From Pegea sp. RAD2-039 (taxonomy: Eukaryota > Chordata > Thaliacea > Salpida > Salpidae), in contig JAQGEQ010000251.1 of NCBI GenBank assembly GCA_034620365.1, positions 248,001 to 312,000 of the forward strand: a stretch of 64,000 nucleotides of DNA. The letters are read 5' to 3'. The translations under genes were made by a program, and so were the position numbers. Below, in pieces: positions 48,922 through 59,971 of the stretch (position 1 is the first letter of the stretch; each line of letters opens with the position of its first letter). Under the pieces are notes generated by a model. That model saw only the letters and a program-made list of their open reading frames with translations, was not told the DNA's origin and made no database searches.

Positions 48922-49633
48922 GATTCTAACTTTTCAATACAATCTTCTAAATAAAATTCGTTAATAATTTCAAAATTTGTTTAAATTGATATATTTAATA
49001 AACATTATAATCTGCCTTTCTACTGTTTTTCTTCTTTAACGATAAAGTGCTAAACAATTCCTCTAATTATTAAGTAAATTTATAAATAGTCTGAGTTTTT
49101 CTAATAAAAATCTTTCCTATATTCATATTGATGTGATGTAAAAATCTTAAACTATAGAAATAAAACATTCAACAAGCTATTAGTCTAATAACTGACAAGT
49201 AATTGTTTAAAGTTTTCCCCGAAAAATATTTCTTTCGCCCTGTGCTAACTAATCTTTACTTGCTACTATAATCAGGTTTACAAAATTTAAGCGACTTATT
49301 TTCTATTTACATTAATATAACCAACCGGAAATAATGAGTAATTACGAAGTTATAAAATTACAAGGTGGGCGTCAGTATTAGTAATTTAACTAGCAAACAA
49401 AATACTGTAATGAAAACTCTAGATCTAGTTAGAACTTTACATATTTTTCTTAGTGTTATGTAACTCATATAACAATATAAACAATTATAAAGTAATAGGT
49501 AACTACAATTCCAAATATATTTATTACGCTTTATTTGAACATCATGGCAAACAATGATTTAGACTTTTACTGCTTCTGGTTAATATTTTAGAAACTTTTC
49601 TAATTTAGTTCTCTTTCTAAATTAGTCATCTTA
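48922..49633. other. Intergenic region, nothing seen
   Basis: AT-rich and closed in all frames. It lies between the sulfotransferase start and its first pseudogene copy. Confidence 0.5.
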
Positions 49634-49960
49634 AATAAAAGCGCTTGTTTATGAGATGAATGTTCAAAACAATGTTTAGTCATATAAGTTACGTTTGTAT
49701 TAAATGTAAGGAAATAGTTTGTTTTTGAAAACATCTTCTTTAAAAATTATATTTTTTTAAATGTTTATTTTTTTACTCAAACTTTTGAAGCAACAAACTT
49801 TTGCATCTGAAAAAGCTTTAAGAATTTCTTCCCAGAAAAATAAGCAAAGATCCATACAAGCATCCACGTTTTTACGCATCTTTCTATAGTCTTCAATTGT
49901 TCTTTCTAGTGTAATAACTATATATAAAAGGTAGCAACTTTTTCCATTAGAGTAACATTA
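49634..49960 (-). pseudogene. Decayed copy of sulfotransferase exon 1 and intron 1
   Basis: From ataaaagcgcttgtttatga (also at 48541) through aaacttttgcatctg and ccatacaagcatccacg, it parallels 48541-48860. Several indels break the frame, and the P-loop end is lost. The copy has the same orientation as the parent gene. Confidence 0.8.
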
Positions 49961-50118
49961 TTAAGTGAAATAATTATTATATTTTTAGATGACTACGAAA
50001 TTATAATCTTTTTAGCACAGCCTTTATAAATTAACTGATCAAACTTAATAAAAAAAGTTAAAGCGAACTAAATCATTGTTTCTAAACAGATATTTGACTA
50101 CGGCAGTAGTCGTTTAAC

Positions 50119-50375
50119 GGATTCACTATCGATCTTCTATTAATGATGAAACTAATGATGGTAGATTTATATGATTAACTTGGTGGCTTTATAGTATCTG
50201 TTGCTGTAGGTGGAGGAATATTTATTATTTTTCTCGTTATTTTAGTGAAGTTGTGATTTTAACTAATTAATTTAACTCAAATTTTCTATTTCACAAAACC
50301 TATTTCTAGATGCTTTTTCCTGGCAAAGATTTCATCTGAGATATTCAAGGAAAGTTTGAAGCAAAATGTAAAAAT
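50119..50375 (+). pseudogene. Decayed copy of CUB-gene exons 8-9
   Basis: It contains ggattcactatc and gctgttgctgtaggtggagg, shares the membrane-span sequence, and has the following intron and tctagatgctttt as at 46802-47128. Deletions and a stop interrupt the frame, and the donor GTGAGT has become GTGATT. Confidence 0.8.
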
Positions 50376-50879
50376 TAGTTTTCAAACTTATCGACTTCTG
50401 ATATTATTATTTTAATATTGCCAACATTATTATTTCTAAATTGTGATTCTTTCTCACTTTTTCAAATTAACAACATTCTATGTTATATGCTTTGAGGACG
50501 ACTGAAATCACATGTTACATCTTTTTCTTTCTATCTTTGTGTTCCAACTGCATATAATACTATTTGTGAGAATATGTGTCAGCAGGAGGTACTCTTTATA
50601 TTTACATTTCTTCGCGTTTATTGCAATAGATAATAACTTTTAAAATCTCAGATAACATTAATATATTTTAAGATGTTAAACAAGGGCTATAAATACAACA
50701 AAATCTGACTTTGGATACCCATTTTAAAAAATCAACAAAAATAAAATAAAACCTCCTTTTCTTAGAATATGAGAGAATTTAAATTAACTTTTAATTTTTA
50801 AGTCACTTTTATAAAAGTAGGCAGACACTATTTCCTTAAGTGTCTATGAGATCATGTCTAATGATATTACACCCAAGGA
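50376..50879. other. Intergenic region with one dispersed repeat copy
   Basis: No gene seen. On the minus strand, 50630-50551 matches parts of the dispersed repeat at 56992-57060 (aataaa.gcgaag and acacatattctcacaaat). Confidence 0.45.
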
Positions 50880-51650
50880 GACAGCCATTGAATTCGAAAT
50901 ACTGAACAAATTATTTGAGTTTGAAATATAACCAAGGATTCTAAATGTAATTTTAAGAAATCGTTTCTAAATTGTTTTTGTTGATTTTATGCAAAAGACA
51001 AATTTTTATGATTAACTTGCACAATATTTTATTTAAAGAAAAGTGATACTTCCTTCACGTTTTGCATAAACTTTTATAGAATATTTTAGTATTTTAACTG
51101 AATCATTTTATTCTAACTGAAGCAATATAAAGCCTATGTAATAGATGTAGGAATATTTACATCTAAATTTCCTTCTACTTGTATATCAGCTTGGAGTTCA
51201 GTGTACTTCACAACTGAAAATCTTTTTAAAAGTATTTTCATCCATACGACTAGTGACTGTGAGTAATTTTGTTTCAATTCTTTTTGTTATTTTATCATTA
51301 AATTTTTGTTGTTTTAACATCTGAGTTTTTCAAACACTTGCAATAAATTTATTTCTATAAAGAGGTAAGATATCTAGTGTTCAGCCACAACAACTTTTTC
51401 AAGTTCTAAAGTTTTGAAATTTAAAAAAATTAATAAAAGAAAATAACCTCTATCGAGAAATCTTCATATCGATTATAGATTTTTTTCTTAGACTATTTAG
51501 TTAACGCCCTTTTATATCTCACATTATTTTTGTATAATTCAGTTTTTATACTTTGGCCCCATTACAATTTGGCAATCAAATATTTTGGCTTTAATATTTT
51601 GACTCATCATTCTGAGTTTTTGCTTTGGTTGTTTTACTTTTGACTTTGTT
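50880..51650 (+). repeat. Left arm of long inverted repeat
   Basis: Read forward, it matches the reverse complement of 52193-52857 through most of its length, for example tttgagtttgaaatataacc, tgcacaatattttattt and ttacttttgactttgtt. The left arm has about 180 extra bases at about 51088-51268 that are absent from the right arm. Confidence 0.88.
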
Positions 51651-51661
51651 TTTTTTTAGAC

Positions 51662-51690
51662 TTTGAAAATAAAGATTTAAAAACATGAAA
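51662..51690 (+). repeat. Direct repeat at loop edge, copy 1
   Basis: A 29-bp stretch beginning tttgaaaataaagattta recurs in the same orientation at 52159-52187, just inside the two arms. Confidence 0.85.
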
Positions 51691-51704
51691 AACCAGACTT
51701 ATAG

Positions 51705-51801
51705 CAAACGCCAATCGTATTTCTGCTCCATCTGGTCTTTGTGTGGTTGGTCGAGACAAAAATGGTATTTTCCACATCGGAGTAATACTAAACATGAAAA
51801 G
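51705..51801 (+). other. Exon-like segment in the inverted-repeat loop, unrecognised
   Basis: An open stretch between CTTATAG and AAAAG-GTTAG reads SGLCVVGRDKNGIFHIGV. The opposite strand is also open (FMFSITPMWKIPFLSRP). The family and even the strand are undecided. Confidence 0.25.
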
Positions 51802-51887
51802 GTTAGTGACATCATCACTCTTTTAAAACTTCTTATAATCCAAACATGAACGCTATTGGTTAATACATGACGTCACACAATTTAAAA

Positions 51888-52030
51888 TTATAGCCTCATG
51901 ACGTCATTCACCGGATGTTGCATTCTATTCAGATAGATTTTTACATCGGAAGTAGAACCAACGAAGTCATAAGCGCGATGTGACATTAAAGCAACGATAC
52001 CTGCATCTAATGATTTCTTATTAAACTTTT
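51888..52030 (-). pseudogene. DNA topoisomerase II-like exon fragment
   Basis: After a TTTGTAG acceptor, the minus strand reads KFNKKSLDAGI, then VALMSHRAYDFVGSTSDVK and IYLN. This matches the conserved type IIA topoisomerase segment of the form K-F-x(4)-L-D-x-D-I-V-A-L-M-x-R-R-A-Y-D-x-A-G-S-T-x-D-V-K-V-F-L-N, in the ATPase/transducer region. The reading runs on without a donor to TAA at 51888-51890. No other topoisomerase exon was found nearby, so this is an isolated captured fragment in the loop of the inverted repeat. Confidence 0.72.
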
Positions 52031-52158
52031 CTACAAACTAGGTGCTGATAACCAACGAGTTGTGACGTCATCAGTAGTTACGGTGAAAGTGGCGCATGTA
52101 TAATCTGCCCGATCAGTTTTTTGTCATTTTTGTGTCAGCAGCCAGTTTTTGCTCCAAG

Positions 52159-52187
52159 TTTGAAAATAAAGATTTAAAAACATGAAA
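52159..52187 (+). repeat. Direct repeat at loop edge, copy 2
   Basis: Second copy of the 29-bp stretch at 51662-51690, in the same orientation, immediately inside the right arm. Confidence 0.85.
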
Positions 52188-52192
52188 CAACA

Positions 52193-52857
52193 AAGTCAAA
52201 AGTAAAACTACCAAAGCAAACACTCAGAATGGTGAGAAGCCTGAATTTCAAAGATTCAAAATATTGAATTCAAAATGTAAAAAGCCAAAATGTTGGAATG
52301 ACAAAATGTAAAAAAACAAAATATTAAAATGCCAAATTTTATTGGGGTCAAAAAATATAAAAACTAAAGAAATAATAAGGGAGGTATAAAAAGGTCTTAA
52401 AATATATGTTCGAAAAAATTCATGGTTGATATAAAAGACCAAATAATTTATCAAGAAGTCATTTACATAAGTAAGCTCTTAAAAATTTCATAACTTGAAA
52501 AAGTTATTGTACCTCAGCAATAGATATCTTATCTTTTTATAGAAATAAATTGATTGCAAATGTTTGAAAAACTTAGATATCAAAAGAACAAAAATTGAAT
52601 GAAAAAAAATAACAATGAGACAATACTTGTTCTATAAAATATTCTATAAAAGTTAATGCAAAACGTAAAGGAAGTATCACTTTTCTTTAAATAAAATATT
52701 GTGCAAGTTAATCATAAAAATTTGTCTTTTGCATAAAATCAACAAAAACAATTTAGAGACGATTTCTTAAAAATACATTTAGAATCCTTGGTTATATTTC
52801 AAACTCAAATATTAAGTAAGTATCTCGAATTTAATGGCATGTTCTCCTAGAAATAAT
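52193..52857 (-). repeat. Right arm of long inverted repeat
   Basis: This is the inverse partner of 50880-51650. The outer end ggcatgttctcctag pairs with the left arm's aaggagacagccattg. With arms of about 600 aligned bases and a loop of about 540 bases, the element looks like a foldback-type mobile element. No transposase or clear target duplication was found. Confidence 0.88.
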
Positions 52858-53479
52858 TAAAGTGGGAAATTATCAGAATCTAAATATATTTGCTTTTATT
52901 TTAAGTGAAGTTAAGTATCCTTAAACAGTAAAAAGAGTAAAGTGCATCCATACCTCTTGTGGACAAAGCCAGAACCAAATCTGCAGATGCAAAGATAAAG
53001 ATTACCTGATCACCGAATGTTAACTACACACCTGTAGAAGATACATCCGGTAGAAAGCGCCTTGCATGTTAGCAAACGTGTTCATCAAAAGAAAATTATC
53101 CTGGTGTATCCTTTCTTGGTGTATCTTACATACTTCTTTTAACTGTTTGGTCATTTATGCATTATCTTTATAAATTTTAGCTTCATTAATAATAATATCT
53201 ATCTGAGCAAATAATAAGTTGCATGTTTGTTCAGTTGAATAGTTTCCTTCTAAACTTTTATTAATTTAATAAAATAGAATACAAATGAAACTTGCATTTT
53301 CGGATTTGATTCAATATGCTAAATCACAAATACTACCTATGATATATAATTAAGTTGAAAATATAGAGAGAAATCTATGCAACAGTAAAACAGTGAACAA
53401 TTACATCGAATGTTAATAATATAAAAAAGAAAAAATCACAGTTTAGAAATGAAAATGTTGGAAATATTATAACGGTTCA
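52858..53479. other. Intergenic, short coding-like patch only
   Basis: A plus-strand Cys-rich patch near 52940-53025 (CIHTSCGQSQNQICRCKD) ends in a stop and has no partner exon. Nothing else was seen. Confidence 0.35.
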
Positions 53480-54010
53480 ACTTCTGCTTGAACAACGCGA
53501 GTGATTCTGACATGACAATGTCTGATGGCAGCTGGTTCCATGTACTAATTGTGTGGATTGAGAAAAAGTTCGCTCTTATTAACGTATCAGGTGATATGGG
53601 CTTATTAAGATTTAAAAAATGTCATCTGAGTTTATACAACTTGAGGGTAGGATTAATACAAAAGAAATCATTGAATTTAATTAAATTGTGGATAATTTTA
53701 AAAATAAGAATTAAGTCGAACTTAATCCGTCGAATTTCCAAAGTATCTAAATTGAAGAAACTAAGACGATGCTTATAACTATCATATTTAATATTAAGTT
53801 TCTTACATACTAATCTCGTAAATGTTGCCTGAACAGATTCGATTTTTTTGATATCACCAACTTGATATGGCATCCATGCACTGACATTGTACTCAAGAAT
53901 TGGATGTACGTACAATTTGAAAAGATTGATAAAGAAGTATGGATGCTTAAAATTTAAGGTCTTTATAATAAGGTAGACAAGGTTGACTAATGTTGCAAAT
54001 ATTTTGGAAA
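53480..54010 (-). mobile_element. Non-LTR retrotransposon fragment (reverse transcriptase C-terminus)
   Basis: The minus strand reads LYVHPILEYNVSAWMPYQ, DIKKIESVQATFTRLVCKK, LSFFNLDTLEIRRIKFDLIL and, in a shifted frame, RANFFSIHTISTWNQLPSD. This is the classic order at the C-terminal end of LINE reverse transcriptases (jockey/CR1-like). Frame changes and a TGA in the upstream segment show it is inactive. The catalytic region is missing, so the copy is 5'-truncated. Confidence 0.85.
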
Positions 54011-54149
54011 CATAATTGTGTCATTTAAAGTTAGATGATAGAGTATTAGCAAACCGTCCATAAATAATTTGATGTTTTCAGTAGACTTAAAGCAGAAATT
54101 CAGTCCACACTAAATAGATCTACTTCCTGTTTCCAAGAATGCTGTTTTG

Positions 54150-54420
54150 AATTTCAGCATCTTAAATTCTTTCTGTTATTTCCTGTTATTAGCAAACCGT
54201 CTAAAAATGCGCCAACCAAAACGGGAAGTAATTTAGTATTTCCATATTCTTCAGATTTAAACTTTAGATCCTTGTGTTTGGACTTCTCGAATTTCTTGAT
54301 ACTTAAGTTTGCGTCACTGGATACAGCGACGTCAATTAGTAAACACATTCTATTGATTTTATATTTTACAACAATATCTGGTCTGCTTTGATGCCCAAGT
54401 CAAAGTCAAGAGTTGATGTC
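54150..54420 (-). mobile_element. Second retroelement fragment
   Basis: The minus strand reads SRPDIVVKYKINRMCLLIDV, AVSSDANLSIKKFEKSKHKD and LLPVLVGAFLDGL. This is the H-x-R-P-D-I ... C-L-I-D-V-A-V-P-x-D ... V-I-G-A block often found at the 3' end of non-LTR element ORFs. It probably comes from an element different from the fragment at 53480-54010. Remnants may continue to about 54800 (KMHGNAIQMIPIPKEKCLHG). Confidence 0.68.
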
Positions 54421-54809
54421 AAGCTTTAGTTAATAAAGCTCGGTAAGAAGGTTACGTTTGTCCCAATTTTGCTGAAAGAACACTTTCAACTGTTTTTGAT
54501 GATCCAAGGTTTTTGGATCCAAGTCTGGCTCCATAGATATTTTTGGAGCTTTTTCAAAATTAACGCTTTGAGAGAACTTTCAATTAAAAAATTTTGTTGT
54601 CGTCATCGTCATTATTAGTCTCAGAGATATGAAATATTATGAAATTATTTTCTTTGTCTTTATGGTCTATAGTAAGTTTTTTTGCAAGTCGGTGACCTTC
54701 TTGGCAAAAATTTGCACCATGCAAGCATTTTTCTTTTGGAATTGGAATCATTTGAATTGCATTACCATGCATCTTTCTATCAAGGACTTGAAAAAAGTAA
54801 AACAACTTG

Positions 54810-55619
54810 CTATAACTAAAATAAAAGAAATGAAAAGCTATTTTGAATCTAAACTTTTTAGGTATTATATTAAATAACTTTTTAGTTATCTTAGTATAAA
54901 AACCTATTAAAAATTAGTTTCGAAAGAACTATTTAAAGTGAAACGAAAATAACTGGTTAAGAAAATCTTACTCAATTGTAAAAGGCAACTAGTAACAACG
55001 GTTCACGCAACAAACAACCCCATAGTCAATGAACTAGATATTTTAGAGTACTCAGAATGACACATTTACGTTAGCAATTATAATTATCAACATTTATTCA
55101 ATTGCAAAAGAATAAGCAACTATTAAACGCACGACTACAAAAGTAACTAGAATTACTAAGAACAATGTAATAACTTGACAGTATATTTACATTAGCGGTA
55201 AAATAATTTTCTAATATATATTTTAAATATACCACAGTAAGTAATAAGAGAAAATTAGATTTAAAATAAAATAATGAAAATGAATGTCAAATTAAATGGC
55301 AAGTTACTGTCAATACTCTAAAATGGTTTTACTAAATTAAATGCTACTAAAGATAAAGTTTATATTTAAAAAATGTTGTTAAATATATTTGTAACGTGAT
55401 ATAAAACTGGAAATGAAAATAATCCAGACTTAGCCAAAATCTAATTATTGATTTGTAAGTTAATCAAAATGTTTAAATCATTAAAAACGAAATGTTAATT
55501 TTTAATGAATTTTTCAAAGAAGAACTTTTGACTTTTGAAAAAAAAAACAATTTAAAAATAAAATTATGTAATATCAATTTTCAATATAACATTTTTACGT
55601 TTTACTTGAGTTTGTGTAA
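54810..55619. other. AT-rich region, nothing recognised
   Basis: No gene or clear element was seen. Confidence 0.45.
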
Positions 55620-56100
55620 TTAATTTCGAAATATACTGAACACATTTTCAAACAGAGATGTGAACAAATTTCTTAGTTTTGCTTTTCCAGATATAAGTCT
55701 ATAAAACCCAAAACTAGACAGCAAAGTAATCAAAGCAATTAAAGTCAAAGCTTCCCGTTTGCTTTTTAAAACAACTGGATGTGTCCGAAAATCTTCTTTT
55801 AAATAAACTTCCTTTCTTGTTTTTATGAGGAAAGGAAGTATTTGGAATGGGAACATTGAGGAAGTTACATAAAGGTTTCCACCCATCTTCAAAATTGATA
55901 ACCATTAATTTGTCCTTAGGGGCTTTCTACAGAAAAAATATTCTTGAAAAAGATTAGTTATATTTTAGAACATTAAAAACCTCAAGTAAATAAGCGTTGT
56001 GCATTCGGTAAGCTTTTTTGAAGAGTAATTCATTAGGTTTGTACGATCGTGTCATTCGCTTAGGCAGCTTAACTCCATAAACAGCAATTTTATCAAACTT
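55620..56100 (-). pseudogene. Truncated sulfotransferase paralogue
   Basis: Two minus-strand exons parallel the last two of the intact gene: about 56100-55981 (ELLFKKAYRMHNAYLL) and 55926-55620 (APKDKLMVINFEDGWKPLC, then a hydrophobic anchor ending FSIFRN). One extra base near 55815-55825 shifts the frame after PHKNKK. No P-loop exon was found upstream. It is therefore a 5'-truncated, frameshifted copy, and its preserved anchor suggests recent decay. Confidence 0.8.
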
Positions 56101-56136
56101 AATTCTTTTATTAAAAACGAAAATAATTTTTATCAT

Positions 56137-59000
56137 TACTTACCATTTTTTTTCAAAATATTTATATGTTAAAGATATCAATTTTTAATTACTTCTCCCA
56201 TATTTATAAATACTAAAAAAAGCTTTAAATGTTTTTTGAATAAGTAAAAAATCATTTAAGTATTTTCTTCAATCTTTTATAATTATTCTAAAACTTTTTA
56301 TCTAAAACTACAAAAATATATAGTAAGTACATAATAAAATACTAATAAAAAAATTAATAAAATTTAAACTTTCCTGTTAAATAAGTCTGAGCAACTTTAA
56401 GCTGAAAAAAGTTTTAAAAGAGTTTATTTCAAAATAATTAAGATTTTATTTGTACATTTGTTAATCATTGAACATTAAAAGATCCTGAATGTAAAATGAA
56501 TATATTGAGTTTAATCAAGTAAACAAAGTACTGTAATTAAACACTAGTAGTTTTACTTGTGATAGCTACAGACTTAAAAACACTTGTTTAAAACTCTTTT
56601 AAAAATGTTGAAAAATATTTCATTTAAATTTCGTTAAATAAAATCAGTTTCTCCGAGTTTTTTAGAAGTTAATCTCCTTAAAGACATTGAGTCTAATATT
56701 GCTTGCAACAATAATATGTTGATTATGATAGATAAAAAAGTTGAATAAATCTTTTAGATTTTAGCTAGTGCGTTTTAGTTATTATTATAAGCAACACTAC
56801 TTTTTTAGAGTAAAACAAAAAATAATTTAAACTTCAAATTATTTAAATGCTTAGTACTAAAAAACTACAATATTTGACGCTACTAGAATTGGTTTTGGTA
56901 TTATCTTTTCTTTCTGAATCTAAATGTTCTTATTGATTTTCAATATTTAATGATTTCAATTTTTATTGAAAATATTTGTAAATTATTTATTTATTACAAT
57001 AAATGCGAAGGAGGGTGCCTGAAGAGAGAACTTCTCGCTAACACACATTCTCACAAATATTGATCATCAAATTGTTGACTTCTAATTCTTTAAAGTTTTA
57101 TTTAATATGATACAGCATACGATTTACAATAATTATTAGTAATCAATTTTTATCAGAACTTATATTATAATATTATTTGATTATTATGTTCTTATGTTAT
57201 CTAATATGAGAATGATCATATTTGAATGGTAGAATAACTAGTACTGATATCAGAATTGTTTAAACTATCAAAATAAGTATTTTTATTAAGCAATAATTCA
57301 CCAATATTTTACATAATATTTTTTGATCATGTTACTTCAGAACATTTTAGAATTTTGTTAATTAAAATCAAATTTTAAGAACTATTGTGATTCAATTTGA
57401 TATCATTTTTAAATAGTCTTTACTTTTTGAATTCAGTATCATAAAATTTAATCAATAACTCTTACCCTTTATTAATCTAGCTGTAAGTAAAACACTAGTT
57501 ACAGTTTAATTAAATATTATTAATTTTATCTAAATGAAGTCAAATTTTGTTGTTTAACATAAAAATCTGTTTAATAATTACTTTTATTGTCAACTACTAT
57601 GTAGTTTTGCGGAAAACTAAATAGGATTTATATTTTTGGTTTATAGGCTAAAAATAATTTATTCAAGTACAATTATTCTTAGTATTCTTTGCAAATTAAA
57701 AGAAATCTTAGTGTTTTAAAGTGAATGAAATTTGATATAAAAGTAAAAAGCTAGTAAGTCTAAAAGATACAATATTTTTAATGTTATTATACATTTTCTT
57801 GTAAATGTATTCTTAGTAAGACGGTTAACATCTACAAAACAATCGGTATTAATAAGTTTTAGATTGTTAACTAACGATTTTGCAATAAAAATACGTTTAG
57901 AATGATAGAATATGAAAGGTTAGTCTTAAAATAACACGTGTTTATATACAACGGTTATTACAAAATCAATGTTTTTAATATTACTGTTTAAAGCTTTACA
58001 TTGTTAAGTCTAACTAATTTTTTAACATTAAAGAGTTCTATTAAGATGTATAAATATTAATTTTTTAACAAAGATCTTACCTATGATCCGTTTTTAGGTA
58101 AACACTCAGTGAAGGTCAACTAAAAGATACACGTAATAAGTGCGCGCGTTTGTGTGTCGCGTTTGCAGCTTTAAAATGCTCATACATCCGTATACATCTA
58201 ACCTAATTGACATTGGTTTTTTCCAATTCTACTAATTGTCTGAAGCAACTTTCTTTTAATTATTTTAATGCTGTGTTTAATGTCATAAAGAAGAGTTTTA
58301 AAATATAATTATTAATGATTTTATAACATTTTTAAAACTGATAAGTGTTTAGTTTTTGTTTGTAAATATTTTATATTCACTAAAAAATATTTATTTGTTT
58401 ATTATTTTTAATTTGCACAATTTGTTGTAAACTTTAATTTAATTAATTTTTGTAATATTTTATTAAATTTTTCTTATAGTTTTTTTATTATCTATCATTT
58501 TATTTAACCGCTGCAATGTTTATAATATTTTAAATAATTAATTATATTTGATATTAATTAATTTATTGTAACTTGGGTATATTTCGTTATGTAAACTTCA
58601 GATTTTCTTTATTTATTTTATGACTTATTCTTTTCACAATGAATATAAAAATATTTTTTGTTTTATAACTGCAAAAAGTATTTTTAGTTTATTTTAATAA
58701 AAATATCATTATTTGATAATTTATTTATGTTTTTTGCAATTATTTGTATTTTTAAAATAATATTTTTAAGAATAAATTTAATTAAAATTATTATAAAATG
58801 TATTATTTCATCTATATTTTTTGTGGATTTAACTTATTTAGTCATATCAGCTCAAAACTAAACTAAATACAAAACAAGTAAATAGTTAAGTATTTAATTA
58901 AATGATTTATTTAATTAATCAGACATAGAAAATACAAAGGAGCTATAAGTCTTTATGGGTCTTCCTTTTCTTTGAATCAGTTGTTTCTGGATTGATGTCT
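56137..59000. other. AT-rich gene-poor region
   Basis: No supported gene. It contains a dispersed repeat copy at 56992-57060 and a short GC-rich patch at about 58140 (gcgcgcgtttgtgtgtcgcg). Confidence 0.5.
56992..57060 (+). repeat. Dispersed short repeat, copy 2
   Basis: It shares aataaatgcgaaggagggtg and the following CTGAAGAGAG block with 27232-27275 (opposite strand), and acacacattctcacaaat with 50551-50630 (opposite strand). Confidence 0.6.
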
Positions 59001-59144
59001 GCAATATCCTACCAGTTGCTGTTATTGATATTGAGGTTCTTAAATGGTCATCATAATAAGAAATAATTTAGTCTTTTAATTGAATATGTTTTGATGAAAA
59101 GTTATAGATGGACAAATTATTATTAAAATATTTTGGTTTAGCTG

Positions 59145-59390
59145 CTACGATTTCATTTCATTGTTTGAACCACCACAAATAGCCACCACCTCATGTTTAT
59201 GAGCTTCAATTACCCTCATACTCTTCAAACCAAATACTTCTATAAGACCACAGTCACAATGATATCCATAAGTCACCATTTGTTTCAGTTTTTCTAGAAA
59301 GCAAATAACTCCACTTTCATCATGCATTTGACTCATATATTTCATAGATTCGTCTTTTAATTTCTCATATATTCTAAGTTTAAATCTTAT
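59145..59390 (-). other. Coding-like minus-strand fragment, unrecognised
   Basis: About 80 open codons lie after a possible GAGTTAG acceptor, with fragments CFLEKLKQMVTYGYHCDCGL and VIEAHKHEVVAICGGSNNE, ending at TAG. Another short piece at about 58945-59010 (DIADINPETTDSKKRK) is on the same strand. It is probably a decayed gene; the family is unknown. Confidence 0.3.
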
Positions 59391-59617
59391 TTGCTAACTC
59401 ATCACCTATAAGTTATAAGGTTAAGGTTGAATCATCAGATACAGACAGGACTAACTTTGTTGAAAAATTTCTCATTCATAAAATAATTTTTCTAGTCAGT
59501 TACTATCTGGAAGTTGCCAAGTTTTTGGTTTTGTCTAATCGTAGTGAGTTAGAGTGCAGATTTACAGTAGCTCAAAGCAGTGAGCAACCCAAGCAACTAG
59601 CAGATCTTCAGAAATAG
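59380..59617 (+). other. Coding-like plus-strand fragment, unrecognised
   Basis: About 78 codons are open without an ATG start, including PISYKVKVESSDTDRTNFVE, VAKFLVLSNRSELECRF and SSEQPKQLADLQK, then TAG; the same frame continues as FEQSIIAETK. The composition is protein-like. No family was recognised. Confidence 0.3.
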
Positions 59618-59971
59618 TTTGAACAATCTATAATCGCTGAAACCAAAATAATTATCATATGGATAATGTATTATTTCATCTAGAATTCACAAAACAAATA
59701 ATTATGTATTTAGTTAAATAATTTATAAAATATTTTACTTATGAGTATAAATTATACTTTTATTTTATCACTTTTAATTTGTAATTGGTTTGTTATTAAT
59801 GATAAATTATAATTTTATTGTTTTTATTTTGTAATATGATCAAATTTTTTCTAGTATTATGTCAATCTTTTTGAGAAGTCTTACTTCAAATATCTTTTCA
59901 TTCATATATTATTTTTTAGCTTTTTAAAGTAGGCAAAATTGTTCTTGCATTTCTACATATTATTTAATAAT

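Noticed and set aside
55020..55330. Possible small element with inverted ends (attttagagta and tactctaaaat)
   Set aside because: The match is only about 12 bases in very AT-rich DNA and could be chance.
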